Positions 54,225 to 63,761 of a stretch of DNA of 64,000 bases are shown piece after piece. The first letter of the stretch is position 1, and each line of letters starts with the position of its first letter. A program made the translations under genes and the position numbers. The notes beneath the pieces are model-generated. The model did not search any database. It had not been told where the DNA came from and saw only the letters and a program-made list of their open reading frames with translations. Source of the DNA: Stieleria varia (lineage in GTDB: Bacteria; Planctomycetota; Planctomycetia; Pirellulales; Pirellulaceae); assembly GCF_038443385.1 (NCBI RefSeq), contig NZ_CP151726.1, positions 9,548,001-9,612,000 on the forward strand, written 5' to 3'.

Positions 54225-57173
54225 TCATTTGCTGGCGGAGGAGGGATAGGGCTGGCGATTTTGGAATCGTTGACGAAGGTATTCGTAACGCTGCCTTTGA
54301 TCCGCCGGCGCGTCGCTGATTGCGGCCTCCAATTCCTTGGACGCAGCGTTAAAGTCACCGTCTTGTGCCAACGCGACCGCGAGCGCCAAGCGATAACCCC
54401 AGCTCTTTTTGCTGTCCAACTCCAAGGCTCGGCGGGCATGAACGACAGCTTGCTTGCCGTCTCTGATCGGCCCGGTGCCGTAGGACCATCCAAGTTTGTA
54501 GTGAGCCAATGTGTAATCGGGATTGGCCAGGACGGCTTTCTTGTAATGGGCTATCCCCGTGGAATACTCTCGCGTGCCATATGCTTTCTCGGCTTGGGCG
54601 AATTCGTAGCGAGCCAAATAATCGAGCGAGATATTCAGTAGCTCCTGCAATTGCCCATCGTTGCGGACATCCGGAATGCCGGGCAACGTAGCGACTTCGA
54701 TTTCATCGGGTCGATCCGATCGTTGCTCCGCGATAAACGCCTCGCGATTCAATGGAATCGTTTTTCGAGCCTTTCTGGTCTCATAGGCCGCAATCTCTTC
54801 AGTCAATTTCTGAAAGTACGGTGACGCCGTCTGCCGAGCATTCGACTTCTCCTGGATTGACTCCAGTAGCTTTTCGTTGATTCCAAAATCCAATGGGGAA
54901 AAGGAGGCAGGCAGTATCTTGTCGAATTCCACCGCGTAAGGAATTGACGATTCACGCTGTTCCGTCGACCAAGTCATCGAGGGCGCCGTGACATCGGCGG
55001 CAACTCCTCGCATCTGGGTGCTGTCACCAGAAGGTCGATAAAAGCGTTGCGATGCCAATTTCGTGACACCCATCTCCCCGTTCTGCGAATCTCTCTGGGT
55101 TTCCTTTGCCAGATCCCAAAGGCTGTACACTACACCCGATCCATGAGTGCCTGGATCGCCGACGATGATTGCCCGTCGGTAGTCCTGCAATGCTCCCGCC
55201 AGAATCTCGGCTCCGCTAGAAGTCCTAGCCGAGGTCAGGATCACGACAGGCTTATCTGGAACGAGAGCGGAACCCCTACCAGCATACTGTTGGACTTGTC
55301 CGTCACGCCCCTTGACCTGCACGACGTTACCCTGCCCGACGAACAGGCCTGTCGTGTCGATGCACTCCACGAGGCTGCCGCCCGAATTGGTTCGCAGATC
55401 CAGCACAATCATGTCGACTTGCCGGGACTGAAAATCGGAGAGGATCTTGTGTATGTCACGAGTCGCTGAGGTCCTGAGTTGTTGTTTTTCGTCCTTGATC
55501 CCCACATCTCGATAAAAGTAGCCGAGATAGATGTACCCGACCTTTCCGTCGCGACCGTCAGGCAATAGTTCGCCGCTCAAGACCGTTGACTGAGCGGTTT
55601 GCAAATCGAAAAGTTCCCGTGTGATTGAATAGGTCTTTGTTTCGAAGCCACCTCGGGGGATGACTTTGAGTCGAACGACCGTATTGGGCGTGCCACGAAT
55701 CAGCTGCACAACATCGGCCAATTTTTTCTCGCGGATGTCCAGCAGTTCCCCGGAGTCTCCTTCGGCGACCGCAATGATACGATCGCCGACCTTTAACTTT
55801 CCGTGTTTATACGACGGACTACCGTAAACGATGGCTGCGACCTGAACATCACTGTCAACAATCTTCAACGACGCACCGATTCCCGTCAATTGCTGTTCGT
55901 TCTGAATGACAAAATCCCGCCAGCTCGAGGGCGAAATGTATTTGCTCTGGGGGTCATACGAACTGAGCAAAATCGACAATGCATCTTCCAAAAGATCCTC
56001 GTCGGACCTCTGCACAAGCTGATTGAGACGGGATGTCAAACGCACTTGAATCTTATGTCGGGCTTCATCGATATCGCTGCCACCGGCGATCTCTTGAAGC
56101 AACCAATACTTCAAGTATTTTCTCCATCGTTCTTGCAGGTCTGCCTCACTCGAGGCGAAAGGGCTGGACAAAAAGTCCGTGTCGATCGATTCATCGACAT
56201 CAAAGTCATGAGTTTGATTCAGTAATGCTGGTAAACGCTCCGCTCTCTCGGCTACACGCTGGGTAAGACGCCGAAAGAATGTATAGAAGAACTCAATATC
56301 ACCATCACGATACAGCGAATCCAATTCATATTCATAGCGTTTGAACTCATCAATGTCGGAGCGAAAGAGATACAGCCGTCTTGGATCAAATCCATCAACC
56401 ATATGACTGAATGCGCGGCGGCTGATTTCATCGTCCAGGGGTCGGCCCGACAGGTGATGTTGAGCCAACATCGAGATTGCCGCCTTGACCACCATGACAG
56501 TCTTGGCGTCCGGCCCCGACAGATTGCGGAACTCTACGACGGGTTTCGAAGGAGTCGCTTTCGTCGTGGCTTCAGACTCTGCGGTTGCCGTCGACACGAC
56601 GCTGCCCGGCAATTTGGCAGAATCTCGGTTCTGCATTGCGGCATCGCTGTAAATCGTGATCACCATCTCACCGCCCTTTGCCATGGTTCCGCCGGCCACC
56701 GGATTCTGTTCATAGACCGTGTGTGGCTGCACGCCCACCGGTGCAGGCAATCCAACCTTGAACTTCGCTGTCAAACCGGCGGCCGCGACAGCTTTCTTGG
56801 CGTCGGTAGCAGATCGTCCAATCAATACCGGAACATTTTTCCCCGACCGATTCACGGGGTTCGTTGAGTCGATGCTGACGTCTTGTCCAACCAGAACTTT
56901 TCCGGATGCTTGGTTGATCGTCGCAATCACCATCGAGTCATCCGACTGGCTGATGGTCGCGGTACCCACCGACGCTTCCCCCACACCGGGAACATCAACA
57001 TAGATATTGCATTTGTCTCCTACCGCGGGGAGCAAATCACCCTGAATCTCTAAGCCAAGCTTGGTACCCTCGACGGATGTAATCACGCCTGCGAGATCAT
57101 CCGCGACAACAACCGATGTCAGGACTGATGAGAAAACCATGCACGGGAAAACAAGTTGCTTGATCAGGTTCAT
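54225..57173 (-). CDS. PASTA-Prc (C-terminal processing) protease-TPR fusion
   Basis: The ATG at 57173 starts a 982-residue exported protein (signal MNLIKQLVFPCMVFSSVLTSVVVADD). Residues 113-176 form a PASTA-like unit (VPVLIGRSATDAKKAVAAAGL, VYEQNPVAGG). A Prc N-terminal segment (HMVDGFDPRRLYLFRSDIDEF), a PDZ domain (about 430-500, LTGIGASLKI and YKHGKLKVGDRI), and an S41 core follow. The S41 core has LDLRTNSGGSLVE, then TSARTSSGAEILAGALQDYRR with probable nucleophile Ser653. The lysine that normally completes the dyad (FGKG) is replaced by THGSG, so activity is doubtful. The C-terminus has TPR units (YSTGIAHYKKAVLANPDYTLAHYKLGWSY). PASTA binding of peptidoglycan suggests a cell-wall site. 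It is monocistronic. Confidence 0.85.
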   Translation of the reverse strand: MNLIKQLVFPCMVFSSVLTSVVVADDLAGVITSVEGTKLGLEIQGDLLPAVGDKCNIYVDVPGVGEASVGTATISQSDDSMVIATINQASGKVLVGQDVSIDSTNPVNRSGKNVPVLIGRSATDAKKAVAAAGLTAKFKVGLPAPVGVQPHTVYEQNPVAGGTMAKGGEMVITIYSDAAMQNRDSAKLPGSVVSTATAESEATTKATPSKPVVEFRNLSGPDAKTVMVVKAAISMLAQHHLSGRPLDDEISRRAFSHMVDGFDPRRLYLFRSDIDEFKRYEYELDSLYRDGDIEFFYTFFRRLTQRVAERAERLPALLNQTHDFDVDESIDTDFLSSPFASSEADLQERWRKYLKYWLLQEIAGGSDIDEARHKIQVRLTSRLNQLVQRSDEDLLEDALSILLSSYDPQSKYISPSSWRDFVIQNEQQLTGIGASLKIVDSDVQVAAIVYGSPSYKHGKLKVGDRIIAVAEGDSGELLDIREKKLADVVQLIRGTPNTVVRLKVIPRGGFETKTYSITRELFDLQTAQSTVLSGELLPDGRDGKVGYIYLGYFYRDVGIKDEKQQLRTSATRDIHKILSDFQSRQVDMIVLDLRTNSGGSLVECIDTTGLFVGQGNVVQVKGRDGQVQQYAGRGSALVPDKPVVILTSARTSSGAEILAGALQDYRRAIIVGDPGTHGSGVVYSLWDLAKETQRDSQNGEMGVTKLASQRFYRPSGDSTQMRGVAADVTAPSMTWSTEQRESSIPYAVEFDKILPASFSPLDFGINEKLLESIQEKSNARQTASPYFQKLTEEIAAYETRKARKTIPLNREAFIAEQRSDRPDEIEVATLPGIPDVRNDGQLQELLNISLDYLARYEFAQAEKAYGTREYSTGIAHYKKAVLANPDYTLAHYKLGWSYGTGPIRDGKQAVVHARRALELDSKKSWGYRLALAVALAQDGDFNAASKELEAAISDAPADQRQRYEYLRQRFQNRQPYPSSASK

Positions 57174-57741
57174 TTCGACGTCTTGATGAGTTGACCGGTT
57201 CACGCGACAGAACGCTCATTCCGGATGTTTAATTTGCTGGACCCCTGAGACCAGTTTACCTCCCCAAACGAGCCGGGATTTAAGATCGATCCTTATTGTT
57301 GATCCAATCTCGCAAAATGGAGTGTAGACAATTGTTCAGCAGCGATGGCATCCAACGAAGGTAGCCGTCAGTTGTTCCCTCCGCCGAGACAAGCTCGACG
57401 AAAGGAGCTGGACTGCTCAAAGTTTGGTGTTGTTTCTTTTTGGGTTTGCGCAAGTTTATGTCGCTATTGCCGGCGCAGCTGGTGGCCCCCAGTGAGCCTC
57501 TGTCGCTAGCCGTGGGCCTGAGGCGGATTGTGGTGCCGGCCCACGGCTAGCGTCTGAGGCTCACTTTGATTGCGATGCATGGAACAAAAACATGGATTGA
57601 AAAAACAATGTCAACACCAAACGTTGAGCAGTCCAGCATAAAGGTCGGCAACTGTGGTCGCTCGGCATGGGCGGGCGATATCGCGTAGAATGGGCCGCGG
57701 TGCCGGGGCGTTCTCGAATGCGGAGTCCAGGAGCGAACAAA
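57174..57741. other. Gene-free interval with palindrome
   Basis: 568 bases between the divergent Prc-like and ankyrin genes. It holds the inverted repeat at 57492-57564 and, next to the ankyrin gene, an AGGAG ribosome-binding site nine bases before its ATG. Nothing else is recognisable. Confidence 0.55.
57492..57564. repeat. Inverted repeat (27-bp arms)
   Basis: GTGAGCCTCTGTCGCTAGCC at 57492 pairs with GGCTAGCGTCTGAGGCTCAC ending at 57564, with two mismatches in 27 bases and a 19-base loop. Another dispersed palindrome family of this genome type. Confidence 0.85.
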
Positions 57742-58935
57742 ATGATTGAGCGAGTGGAGATCGGGGGATTGCAGTTTGTTGCCGATTCACAAGGCCGCTG
57801 CTGGGACGCAAAAATACCGTTGGACGGCTGGAACGAAGACGGTTCGCCGCTGCAGATGCCGATTCGCATCGAAGCCGGTAGCGATGACTACGCGTCGAAA
57901 ATCGACCAGCCGAGCGACGCTCAGGTTGCCGCCGTCGAGTTTATCCTCGGCAATGGGAAACGTGTCTCTCAAGAAATCTTGGCCGAGGCGTTTGCTTATG
58001 CCAGTGACTATTGCCAAGACGATGAGTGGATGGAAGAGTCGATTCAATCGATCGACGACCTTCGTGATAGCCTGGAATCGCCGGAGTTGCTGGTCCAGAT
58101 CCAGGAAGTCGATGGCATGGCCTGGTACGCCTTGGGCGCATCGGTGGACTGGGACATGGAACACGATTTTGGCATCGCGATGTGGAAAGACATCGTGTTG
58201 GAAGTCGGCCATGCGGATGTCACCTTCTCGACACCTAGCGGACTGATCTATCGCTGCATCGACCCGCAGCGGGAACCGACCAGAGAACGCGTGCTGGGCC
58301 AATTGCAACGCGAATGCGAGGAGATGGACGAACAAGCGATGGCGGTTTTCTGGGAAAACCTGCCGGCGGGGATTCAACTGGCCACGGCGATTTGTATCGA
58401 AGACCACGAGTTGGTGAAAACGTTGACCGAGCAAGGTGCCGACATCAATGCACCCACCGGGGATTATCCCGCAGCCATCTTTCGCGCGATGGAAACCCAA
58501 GAACCCGACACGGTGAAGCGGATGATTGCCGCGGGCGCTTCGCTGAAGGTCAAGAACGAACTGGACATGACGCCGCTGCAATGGGCTCAACACATGGTCG
58601 GCATGCACGAGCGGGGCGAACGCATGCGAAGTGGTGACTCAGGTGCGATCAACGAGATGCTCCGGGAATTGATGGGCGGTGATGACGACCATCCGTTGCA
58701 ATCGATCATGGACGATTTGCAAGCTCTGCAGGGCGAAGGCGGCATGATCGGTGATGCCGCCAAGAACATGGCAGGCACTTGGGAGAAACTCGCCGGCGGC
58801 ATGGATGCTCGCATGGCGGATGCGCCCGAAGCAGAACGTCAGCACTTGCAAGGCGTCCAGGACGAAGGGAAGCAGTTCGCAGAAAACTGGCGTCAGATTG
58901 CTCAACTGATTCAGAACGCTTCGTCGCAAGGCTGA
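57742..58935 (+). CDS. Ankyrin-repeat protein with DUF6985-like N-terminus
   Basis: The ATG at 57742, nine bases after AGGAG, gives 397 residues. The N-terminal 200 residues (IERVEIGGLQFVADSQGRCWDAKIPLDGW, later WDMEHDFGIAMWKDIVLEVGHADVTFSTP) resemble DUF6985-type domains, seen in proteins related to toxin immunity; I am not certain of this. The middle has two ankyrin repeats (LVKTLTEQGADINAPTGDYPAAIFRAM and TVKRMIAAGASLKVKNELDMTPLQWAQHM). The C-terminal 100 residues are helical and charged. No signal peptide, so it is cytoplasmic. No toxin gene is adjacent. Confidence 0.75.
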   Translation: MIERVEIGGLQFVADSQGRCWDAKIPLDGWNEDGSPLQMPIRIEAGSDDYASKIDQPSDAQVAAVEFILGNGKRVSQEILAEAFAYASDYCQDDEWMEESIQSIDDLRDSLESPELLVQIQEVDGMAWYALGASVDWDMEHDFGIAMWKDIVLEVGHADVTFSTPSGLIYRCIDPQREPTRERVLGQLQRECEEMDEQAMAVFWENLPAGIQLATAICIEDHELVKTLTEQGADINAPTGDYPAAIFRAMETQEPDTVKRMIAAGASLKVKNELDMTPLQWAQHMVGMHERGERMRSGDSGAINEMLRELMGGDDDHPLQSIMDDLQALQGEGGMIGDAAKNMAGTWEKLAGGMDARMADAPEAERQHLQGVQDEGKQFAENWRQIAQLIQNASSQG

Positions 58936-58994
58936 ACGCTGGGTGGCAGGGTTTGTGCTTGAACGGCTGAAGCCTGGACTCCAACAGGGACTGA

Positions 58995-60293
58995 TCATTG
59001 GAATTGGATGTCGCTGCTGACCGTTGCGCCGCGGTGATCGATGACTTCGATGAACCACGTGTTGGCTTGGGTCGGTGGTTTTGCCGCAGTCACTTCGCTC
59101 TCACCAATTGTTGCGGCGATCGTTTCCCACTTTCGTTTGGATCGTGGTCCGTCATCTGTGGTGTAGTTGAGTGCAGCGCTCGTCAGCGGAGACTTGCTGT
59201 GCACTGGCATACGAACGATCTCTTCCGTCACCGCGACGTCACCGGTCTTCGGTAGAGGTTCGCCATCGAGGCAATGGGAATCGATGAACAATCCGATCTC
59301 CTTTGGTGCCCAACCTGCCGGATGGCTGTGTCGCATGTTGACTTCCATCCGCATCTGCTTTTCGCCGGGAACGACGGCAAAGGATTTCTGATAACTGTCC
59401 ATCGGATAATGAATGTCGTTGGTGCCATTGACGAACAAGATCGGTACTTTGCAATCGACCAGCGAGCTGGATGGATCGTACGCCGCGATCCACGACTCAC
59501 GTCGGTCGCCCAACGCGTCGATGGAGGGTTTCTGAACCGATTCGCCTTCGTACAAGAAGCCGCAACCGTAGACGGGCACGGCGGCGCGAAAACGGTGATC
59601 CACCGAAGCAACCAAGCACGTCGTGTAGCCTCCCCAACTGATCCCCGTCACGGCAGTTCGATCCTTGATGACATCAGGCAGCGACCTCAGCAGTGTGTGC
59701 GCGCGGATCACGCTGGCGACGGCGTGGTAGGGCCAATCATCTGAAATGTCTCCGCCGATACAGTCAAACTTCTGTGGATGTCCCTGCTCGGGGCCTCCGT
59801 TGCTCAGTCGTGTGCGGGTGTCTCGTTTGGCGGCTTGGTTTGCGACGGGGACGCCTTGTTCGTCGTAAATCGGGTCGATCGGTCGGCAGCCGGACAAGTC
59901 CATCGCGATCGCGGCGTATCCACGTTTGGCCCACAACCAAGCCCACTCGGCGAACGCGGTGCCACCACCGCCGTGGATCAACACGACCCCGGGAAACTTT
60001 GCGTTGGGCTCGGCCAGTCCGAGAGTTGCCGGCGACGCGAAAAACGCAAAGACTTCTGAGGGTTGGCCTTGAAAGGGCTCGCTTGTGTAGAGCAACGAGT
60101 GGACGGGACCGGATTGTGAAACCCAACGCATCGGAACGTCTTGGCTCAGCCGTTCCAAATCCCACCGAGCGATGCCGATCGGTTCTTGCGCCGTCGCGGC
60201 GGTTTGTTCTTGGGCGTTGCTGTGGCCGCAGAGGGCGATCATCACGGCGAGTGCGAGGAGTGCCGTGCGATGAGAGATAGCGGGATGGATCAT
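58995..60293 (-). CDS. Secreted alpha/beta hydrolase (acetyl-xylan-esterase-like)
   Basis: The ATG at 60293 gives 432 residues with a signal peptide (TALLALAVMIALCGHSNAQ); an open frame to 60359 is not needed. The hydrolase fold shows VVLIHGGGGTAFAEWAWLWAKRGYAAIAMDLSGC, the nucleophile elbow GISWGGYTT, ILFVNGTNDIHYP for the acid and MRHSHPAGW for the catalytic histidine. These suggest a complete Ser-Asp-His triad. It resembles the acetyl-xylan esterase / DLH group acting on polysaccharide esters. The C-terminal 90 residues may form a beta domain. A sulfatase gene is divergent from it, a pairing common in planctomycete polysaccharide degradation. Substrate is unknown. Confidence 0.85.
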   Translation of the reverse strand: MIHPAISHRTALLALAVMIALCGHSNAQEQTAATAQEPIGIARWDLERLSQDVPMRWVSQSGPVHSLLYTSEPFQGQPSEVFAFFASPATLGLAEPNAKFPGVVLIHGGGGTAFAEWAWLWAKRGYAAIAMDLSGCRPIDPIYDEQGVPVANQAAKRDTRTRLSNGGPEQGHPQKFDCIGGDISDDWPYHAVASVIRAHTLLRSLPDVIKDRTAVTGISWGGYTTCLVASVDHRFRAAVPVYGCGFLYEGESVQKPSIDALGDRRESWIAAYDPSSSLVDCKVPILFVNGTNDIHYPMDSYQKSFAVVPGEKQMRMEVNMRHSHPAGWAPKEIGLFIDSHCLDGEPLPKTGDVAVTEEIVRMPVHSKSPLTSAALNYTTDDGPRSKRKWETIAATIGESEVTAAKPPTQANTWFIEVIDHRGATVSSDIQFQ

Positions 60294-60488
60294 GGGATTT
60301 TGAAACTCGGCTGTTAAGACAACGGGGAGCGAATAGTTTAACTCGTCGGCGGGCGGCACACGTAGACGCGTCTCTCCGAGACGCGAAATGTTTCGTGCCG
60401 CGGAGAGGCACGGCTACGTGAGATTGGAATAGACTGTGTGAACGCATCTTTTGCTTCGTCGTTTTCACCAATGCATCAGGGCACCTAC

Positions 60489-61994
60489 ATGTTTCTTCGT
60501 CCGTTCGTGGTTGTTGTCGTTGCCGTCACTGCGACCCTTTTGACAAATTCACTCCTGGCGGTGGAATCTCGCAAGGCGAATGCCAAGCCAAACGTGTTGT
60601 TCATTGCGATCGACGACATGAACGACTGGACGGGATTCCTGGGCGGGCATCCTCAAGCGATGACACCGAACCTGGATCGTTTGGCCAAACGCGGCGTGAA
60701 CTTCACCAATGCGCACTGCATCGCGCCTGCGTGTTCACCGTGCCGACTGGGATTGCTATACGGCGTGCAACCGTTTCACTCGGGGCTGTATCCGTTTTAC
60801 GATCATGGCAAGATTCCCAAAGCGGTGCTGGGAAAATACACCAGTTTGCCGAAACATTTTCGCAACAACGGTTATCACGCTTACGGTGCCGGCAAGATCT
60901 TTCACGGATCCAAAGCGATGCCGGACGACTGGGATGACTATTTGAAACAGTCCGGAGTGAAACTGAACTACGCGTCGGAGTTGGGGTATCAGCAAGGCAA
61001 GTCGGCGAAGATGGCATTCTGCCCAACGACCAATGAACTGGCAGATCATCCCGATCATCAAGTCGCATCGTATGGCATAGATGTCTTGTCACGCGAGCAT
61101 GATCAGCCATTCTTTCTTGCCGTCGGGATCGTCAAACCGCACCTCGCATTTGTATGTCCACAACAGTTCTTTGATGCGTTGCCGGAAAAGATCACGCCGC
61201 CGTTGATTCGTCGCAACGATTTGGTCGATGTGCCCTTTGCGGCTCGCGCGATGGCGAACTTGAACGACGACTATCGATTCCGGACGGACGAGGCATGGGA
61301 GAACGTTCATCGATCCTATCTCGCTTGCATCGCTTGGGCGGATTTCAACATCGGTCGTGTACTCGACGCGTTGGATGCGTCACCGTATGCCGACAACACC
61401 GTCGTCGTGCTTTGGTCCGACCACGGATATCACCAAGGAGAGAAGCGTAGTTTTCGCAAGTTCTCGCTTTGGGAAGAATCCACGCGTGTACCGTTTGTGA
61501 TCTTCGATCCTCGGATCCATAGCGGGGCAGCCAACCGCGAATGCAAAGAAGCCGTTTCGTTGATTCATGTCTATCCAACGCTATGTGAGCTGGCCGGGCT
61601 CCAGTCGCCCGACTATGTCGACGGCACAAGCCTGGTCGCGCAGTTGCGTGATCCCGGTGCACCGCTTGTCGAGCCCGCGATCACGACTTGGGGACGCGGC
61701 AACTACAGCGTCCGCGACGAACGGTTTCGTTTCACGCGATATTTTGATGAGTCCACTGAGCTGTACGATCATGAGGTGGACCCCAATGAATGGAACAATC
61801 TGACGGATGATGCGAGTTTGGCGAAAGTGAAGTCCGAATTGGCGGGACATATACCTGGCGAGGAAGCACCGCTGGTTCGAGAAGGCATCGCGTTGTGGAA
61901 TGTGATCGACGCGGATCGTCCCGAGCGGCTGAAGTCCTTTGAGCAGAAAGACTGGCCGGCTTGGCTGGAAAAGATACGACCGCGTTTGGAGTGA
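60489..61994 (+). CDS. Exported sulfatase (Cys-type, iduronate-2-sulfatase-like)
   Basis: The ATG at 60489 follows a CAGGG by about nine bases and gives a signal peptide (FLRPFVVVVVAVTATLLTNSLLAVE). The 501-residue enzyme starts VLFIAIDDMNDWTGFLGGHPQAMTPNLDRLA, the metal-binding opening of sulfatases. CSPCR fits the CxPxR motif whose cysteine is converted to formylglycine. IVKPHLAFVCP, VVLWSDHGYHQGE and WEESTRVPFVIFDP are also conserved. It removes sulfate from sugars or other esters outside the cytoplasm. A formylglycine-generating enzyme must exist elsewhere; the FGE-like domain at 12.1 kb is probably not it. The gene is divergent from a secreted esterase. Confidence 0.93.
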   Translation: MFLRPFVVVVVAVTATLLTNSLLAVESRKANAKPNVLFIAIDDMNDWTGFLGGHPQAMTPNLDRLAKRGVNFTNAHCIAPACSPCRLGLLYGVQPFHSGLYPFYDHGKIPKAVLGKYTSLPKHFRNNGYHAYGAGKIFHGSKAMPDDWDDYLKQSGVKLNYASELGYQQGKSAKMAFCPTTNELADHPDHQVASYGIDVLSREHDQPFFLAVGIVKPHLAFVCPQQFFDALPEKITPPLIRRNDLVDVPFAARAMANLNDDYRFRTDEAWENVHRSYLACIAWADFNIGRVLDALDASPYADNTVVVLWSDHGYHQGEKRSFRKFSLWEESTRVPFVIFDPRIHSGAANRECKEAVSLIHVYPTLCELAGLQSPDYVDGTSLVAQLRDPGAPLVEPAITTWGRGNYSVRDERFRFTRYFDESTELYDHEVDPNEWNNLTDDASLAKVKSELAGHIPGEEAPLVREGIALWNVIDADRPERLKSFEQKDWPAWLEKIRPRLE

Positions 61995-62054
61995 CCAGCG
62001 GTAGATAGAAAAACATCTTTCGCTCGACGGTGGTGTTTTGATACGTCCGTTGGC

Positions 62055-62813
62055 ATGACCGTCACCAAGATCATTGTCCGAGATACCATGAAATGGATCC
62101 GCCGGCTGTTGCCCGGCGCGGTCGTCTTATTAATCGTGATGTTGCTGCTGCATGGATGGTCAGGAACGGCACAGGCGATTCGTGTGCAAACTCATGCGAT
62201 GTTGACGGGCTTTTTCGGACCGGGAGACGACGTGGCTGGTGTGATCGCTCACACGTTGCCATTGGCGCTGGCGTCGGCATTGGCAACGTTTGCGGTGGTC
62301 AGCAAATGGCTGACCTTTGAATCGTTCTCCTCCGTCGTGATCTTGTCCTGTATCATTTTGGCCGGGACAAGCGTGGGCGGATTCTTGCGATGCGTGTTGC
62401 CGCAACCAGCGAGCGTCGTGACACAAGTCGACGACGCGAGCCCGTTACCGTCCTTGGCAGTGATCGATGTGAAACCGTCCGCCGCGCCAGTGGATCAACT
62501 ACGACAACTCGATTGGTGGGCAAAGCCGGATTTGTCTCGCGCGGCGCAACGCGAGATCGCGCCGGTGGCATTGTTCCCCAAAGCTTCCGGCTTGATCGGT
62601 TTGGTCTTTACCATGTTCAATCAAGTACTTGGATTCATGGTCGCCTATCAGCCTCGATTGTTCGCCGCCGCCGTGATTGCGGGTGGGTCGTTGGGGTGGG
62701 GCTGGCACAGCAAGCTGCAATCGCTGCAGCAGAGAGTGCTGGAGTTTGCTGACGGGGAGACGCTGGATGGCGATGTCGTCCAAGAGCGTTTGCCTCGTCG
62801 CCGCGCGGCGTGA
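62055..62813 (+). CDS. Membrane protein, unknown function
   Basis: The 252-residue product has at least four hydrophobic helices: LLPGAVVLLIVMLLLHGWSG, THAMLTGFFGPGDDVAGVIAHTLPLALASALATFAVV, FSSVVILSCIILAGTSVGGFLRCVL and FAAAVIAGGSLGWGWHSK. A soluble loop of about 60 residues (residues 122-180) lies between the last two. An ATG at 62088 (MKWIRRLLPG) is an equally good start. I recognise no family. It lies 60 bases after the sulfatase on the same strand and may be co-transcribed. The terminator at 62826 ends the unit. Confidence 0.72.
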   Translation: MTVTKIIVRDTMKWIRRLLPGAVVLLIVMLLLHGWSGTAQAIRVQTHAMLTGFFGPGDDVAGVIAHTLPLALASALATFAVVSKWLTFESFSSVVILSCIILAGTSVGGFLRCVLPQPASVVTQVDDASPLPSLAVIDVKPSAAPVDQLRQLDWWAKPDLSRAAQREIAPVALFPKASGLIGLVFTMFNQVLGFMVAYQPRLFAAAVIAGGSLGWGWHSKLQSLQQRVLEFADGETLDGDVVQERLPRRRAA

Positions 62814-62825
62814 GGTGACAAACAA

Positions 62826-62865
62826 AAATGACCCGCAGACGACAGGTGTCGCGTGCGGGTCATTT
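62826..62865. terminator. Bidirectional terminator hairpin
   Basis: AAATGACCCGCA and TGCGGGTCATTT form a perfect 12-base stem around a 16-base loop. It starts 13 bases after the membrane-protein stop and lies 60 bases past the ferredoxin stop on the opposite strand. A/T runs on both sides allow it to work in either direction. Confidence 0.85.
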
Positions 62866-62924
62866 GTGATTTGGAGTGAACGATCGGGTTGCCTGCGTTT
62901 GGAACGCGATCGATCAGCTGGCGA

Positions 62925-63203
62925 TCAATCGTCGGCCAGAGGCTCTTTCTTTTCGGTGATCACTTCGCACTCTTCCGACTTGGTCGCGTTGAGTTCGATG
63001 TAGCTCTTCCATTCTTCGGGCAGGTTATCTTCGTGGAAGATCGCTTCGACGGGGCATTCGGGCACGCACGCTTCGCAGTCGATGCATTCTTCTGGGTGGA
63101 TGTAGACCATCTGATCACCTTCGTAGAAACATTCTACGGGGCAAACGACGACGCAATCCGTGTATTTACATCCCGAGCATGGCTCGGCAACAACGTGAGT
63201 CAT
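62925..63203 (-). CDS. fdxA: 7Fe-type ferredoxin
   Basis: The 92-residue protein starts MTHVVAEPCSGCKYTDCVVVCPVECFYEG and continues ECIDCEACVPECPVEAIFHEDNLP. The cysteine spacing (CxxCxxxxxCxxxCP and CxxCxxCxxxCP) holds one 3Fe-4S and one 4Fe-4S cluster, as in FdxA of many bacteria. It carries electrons at low potential in the cytoplasm. It is an isolated gene, converging on the membrane-protein gene through a shared terminator. The gene symbol is assigned from motif and length alone. Confidence 0.9.
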   Translation of the reverse strand: MTHVVAEPCSGCKYTDCVVVCPVECFYEGDQMVYIHPEECIDCEACVPECPVEAIFHEDNLPEEWKSYIELNATKSEECEVITEKKEPLADD

Positions 63204-63761
63204 GGTGGAGACCTTTTTCTTTTCTGCTCTGCAAGTCTGGTGCGAATGAAAAACGAACGAGAGCCCCGAGGCCGCCCGTCACCTTTCCGCCCCCAATATA
63301 TCGGCGAGACAAGCAATTGACTGTACCCCAAGGCACCAAATTGCCCGACTGGCATTTTTTCACAGCGGATTAAAGGCTCGGGAGGCCGGTTGGGGCAACG
63401 CTGAGACGCACTATTGACAGTCGAAAAACCAGCTCGGAGCGCAAGCGAGTGAATTTGGCGTCTCATTGACTCGCTCGCGCGTCGTGCTGATATGTCTCAC
63501 GTTTCAGCGAATAAAATTCTTCACAGCGTTGCCGCTCAGGGCGGTCCTGGATCGACATTTTCGGCCTCTGGCTGGCTCTTCAAACGCCTTCGGCGGGATC
63601 ATCAAACGCCTTCGGCGGGATCATCAAACGCCTTCGGCGGGCTCATTTAACGCTTTCGGCGGGCTCATTTAACGCTTTTTGCCACTGGCGGTCCTGCCCC
63701 ACAAGCGTGACAATCGCCGATCCACTTCTGATTCCGACCCCTAGCGAAACCTCATATTCCC
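63204..63761. other. Gene-free interval with tandem and inverted repeats
   Basis: About 560 bases. Near 63430-63500 GGAGCGCAAGCGAGTGAA and ACTCGCTCGCGCGTCGTGCT form a loose palindrome related to the 7920 element. The 22-bp tandem repeats follow at 63580. Short frames cross it but none is supported. Confidence 0.55.
63580..63681. repeat. 22-bp tandem repeat, about 4.5 copies
   Basis: TCAAACGCCTTCGGCGGGAT plus CA starts at 63580 and is repeated at 63602 and 63624 (one change). Diverged copies at 63646 and 63668 read TTTAACGCTTTCGGCGG and TTTAACGCTTTTTGCC. Copies abut directly without spacers, so this is not a CRISPR array. Confidence 0.9.

Noticed and set aside
54011-54493. 160-codon minus-strand frame
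   Set aside because: It overlaps the end of the Prc-like gene in another frame and runs antisense to the transposase fragment.
63580-63681. Possible CRISPR array
   Set aside because: The 22-bp units abut without spacers and no cas gene is near.
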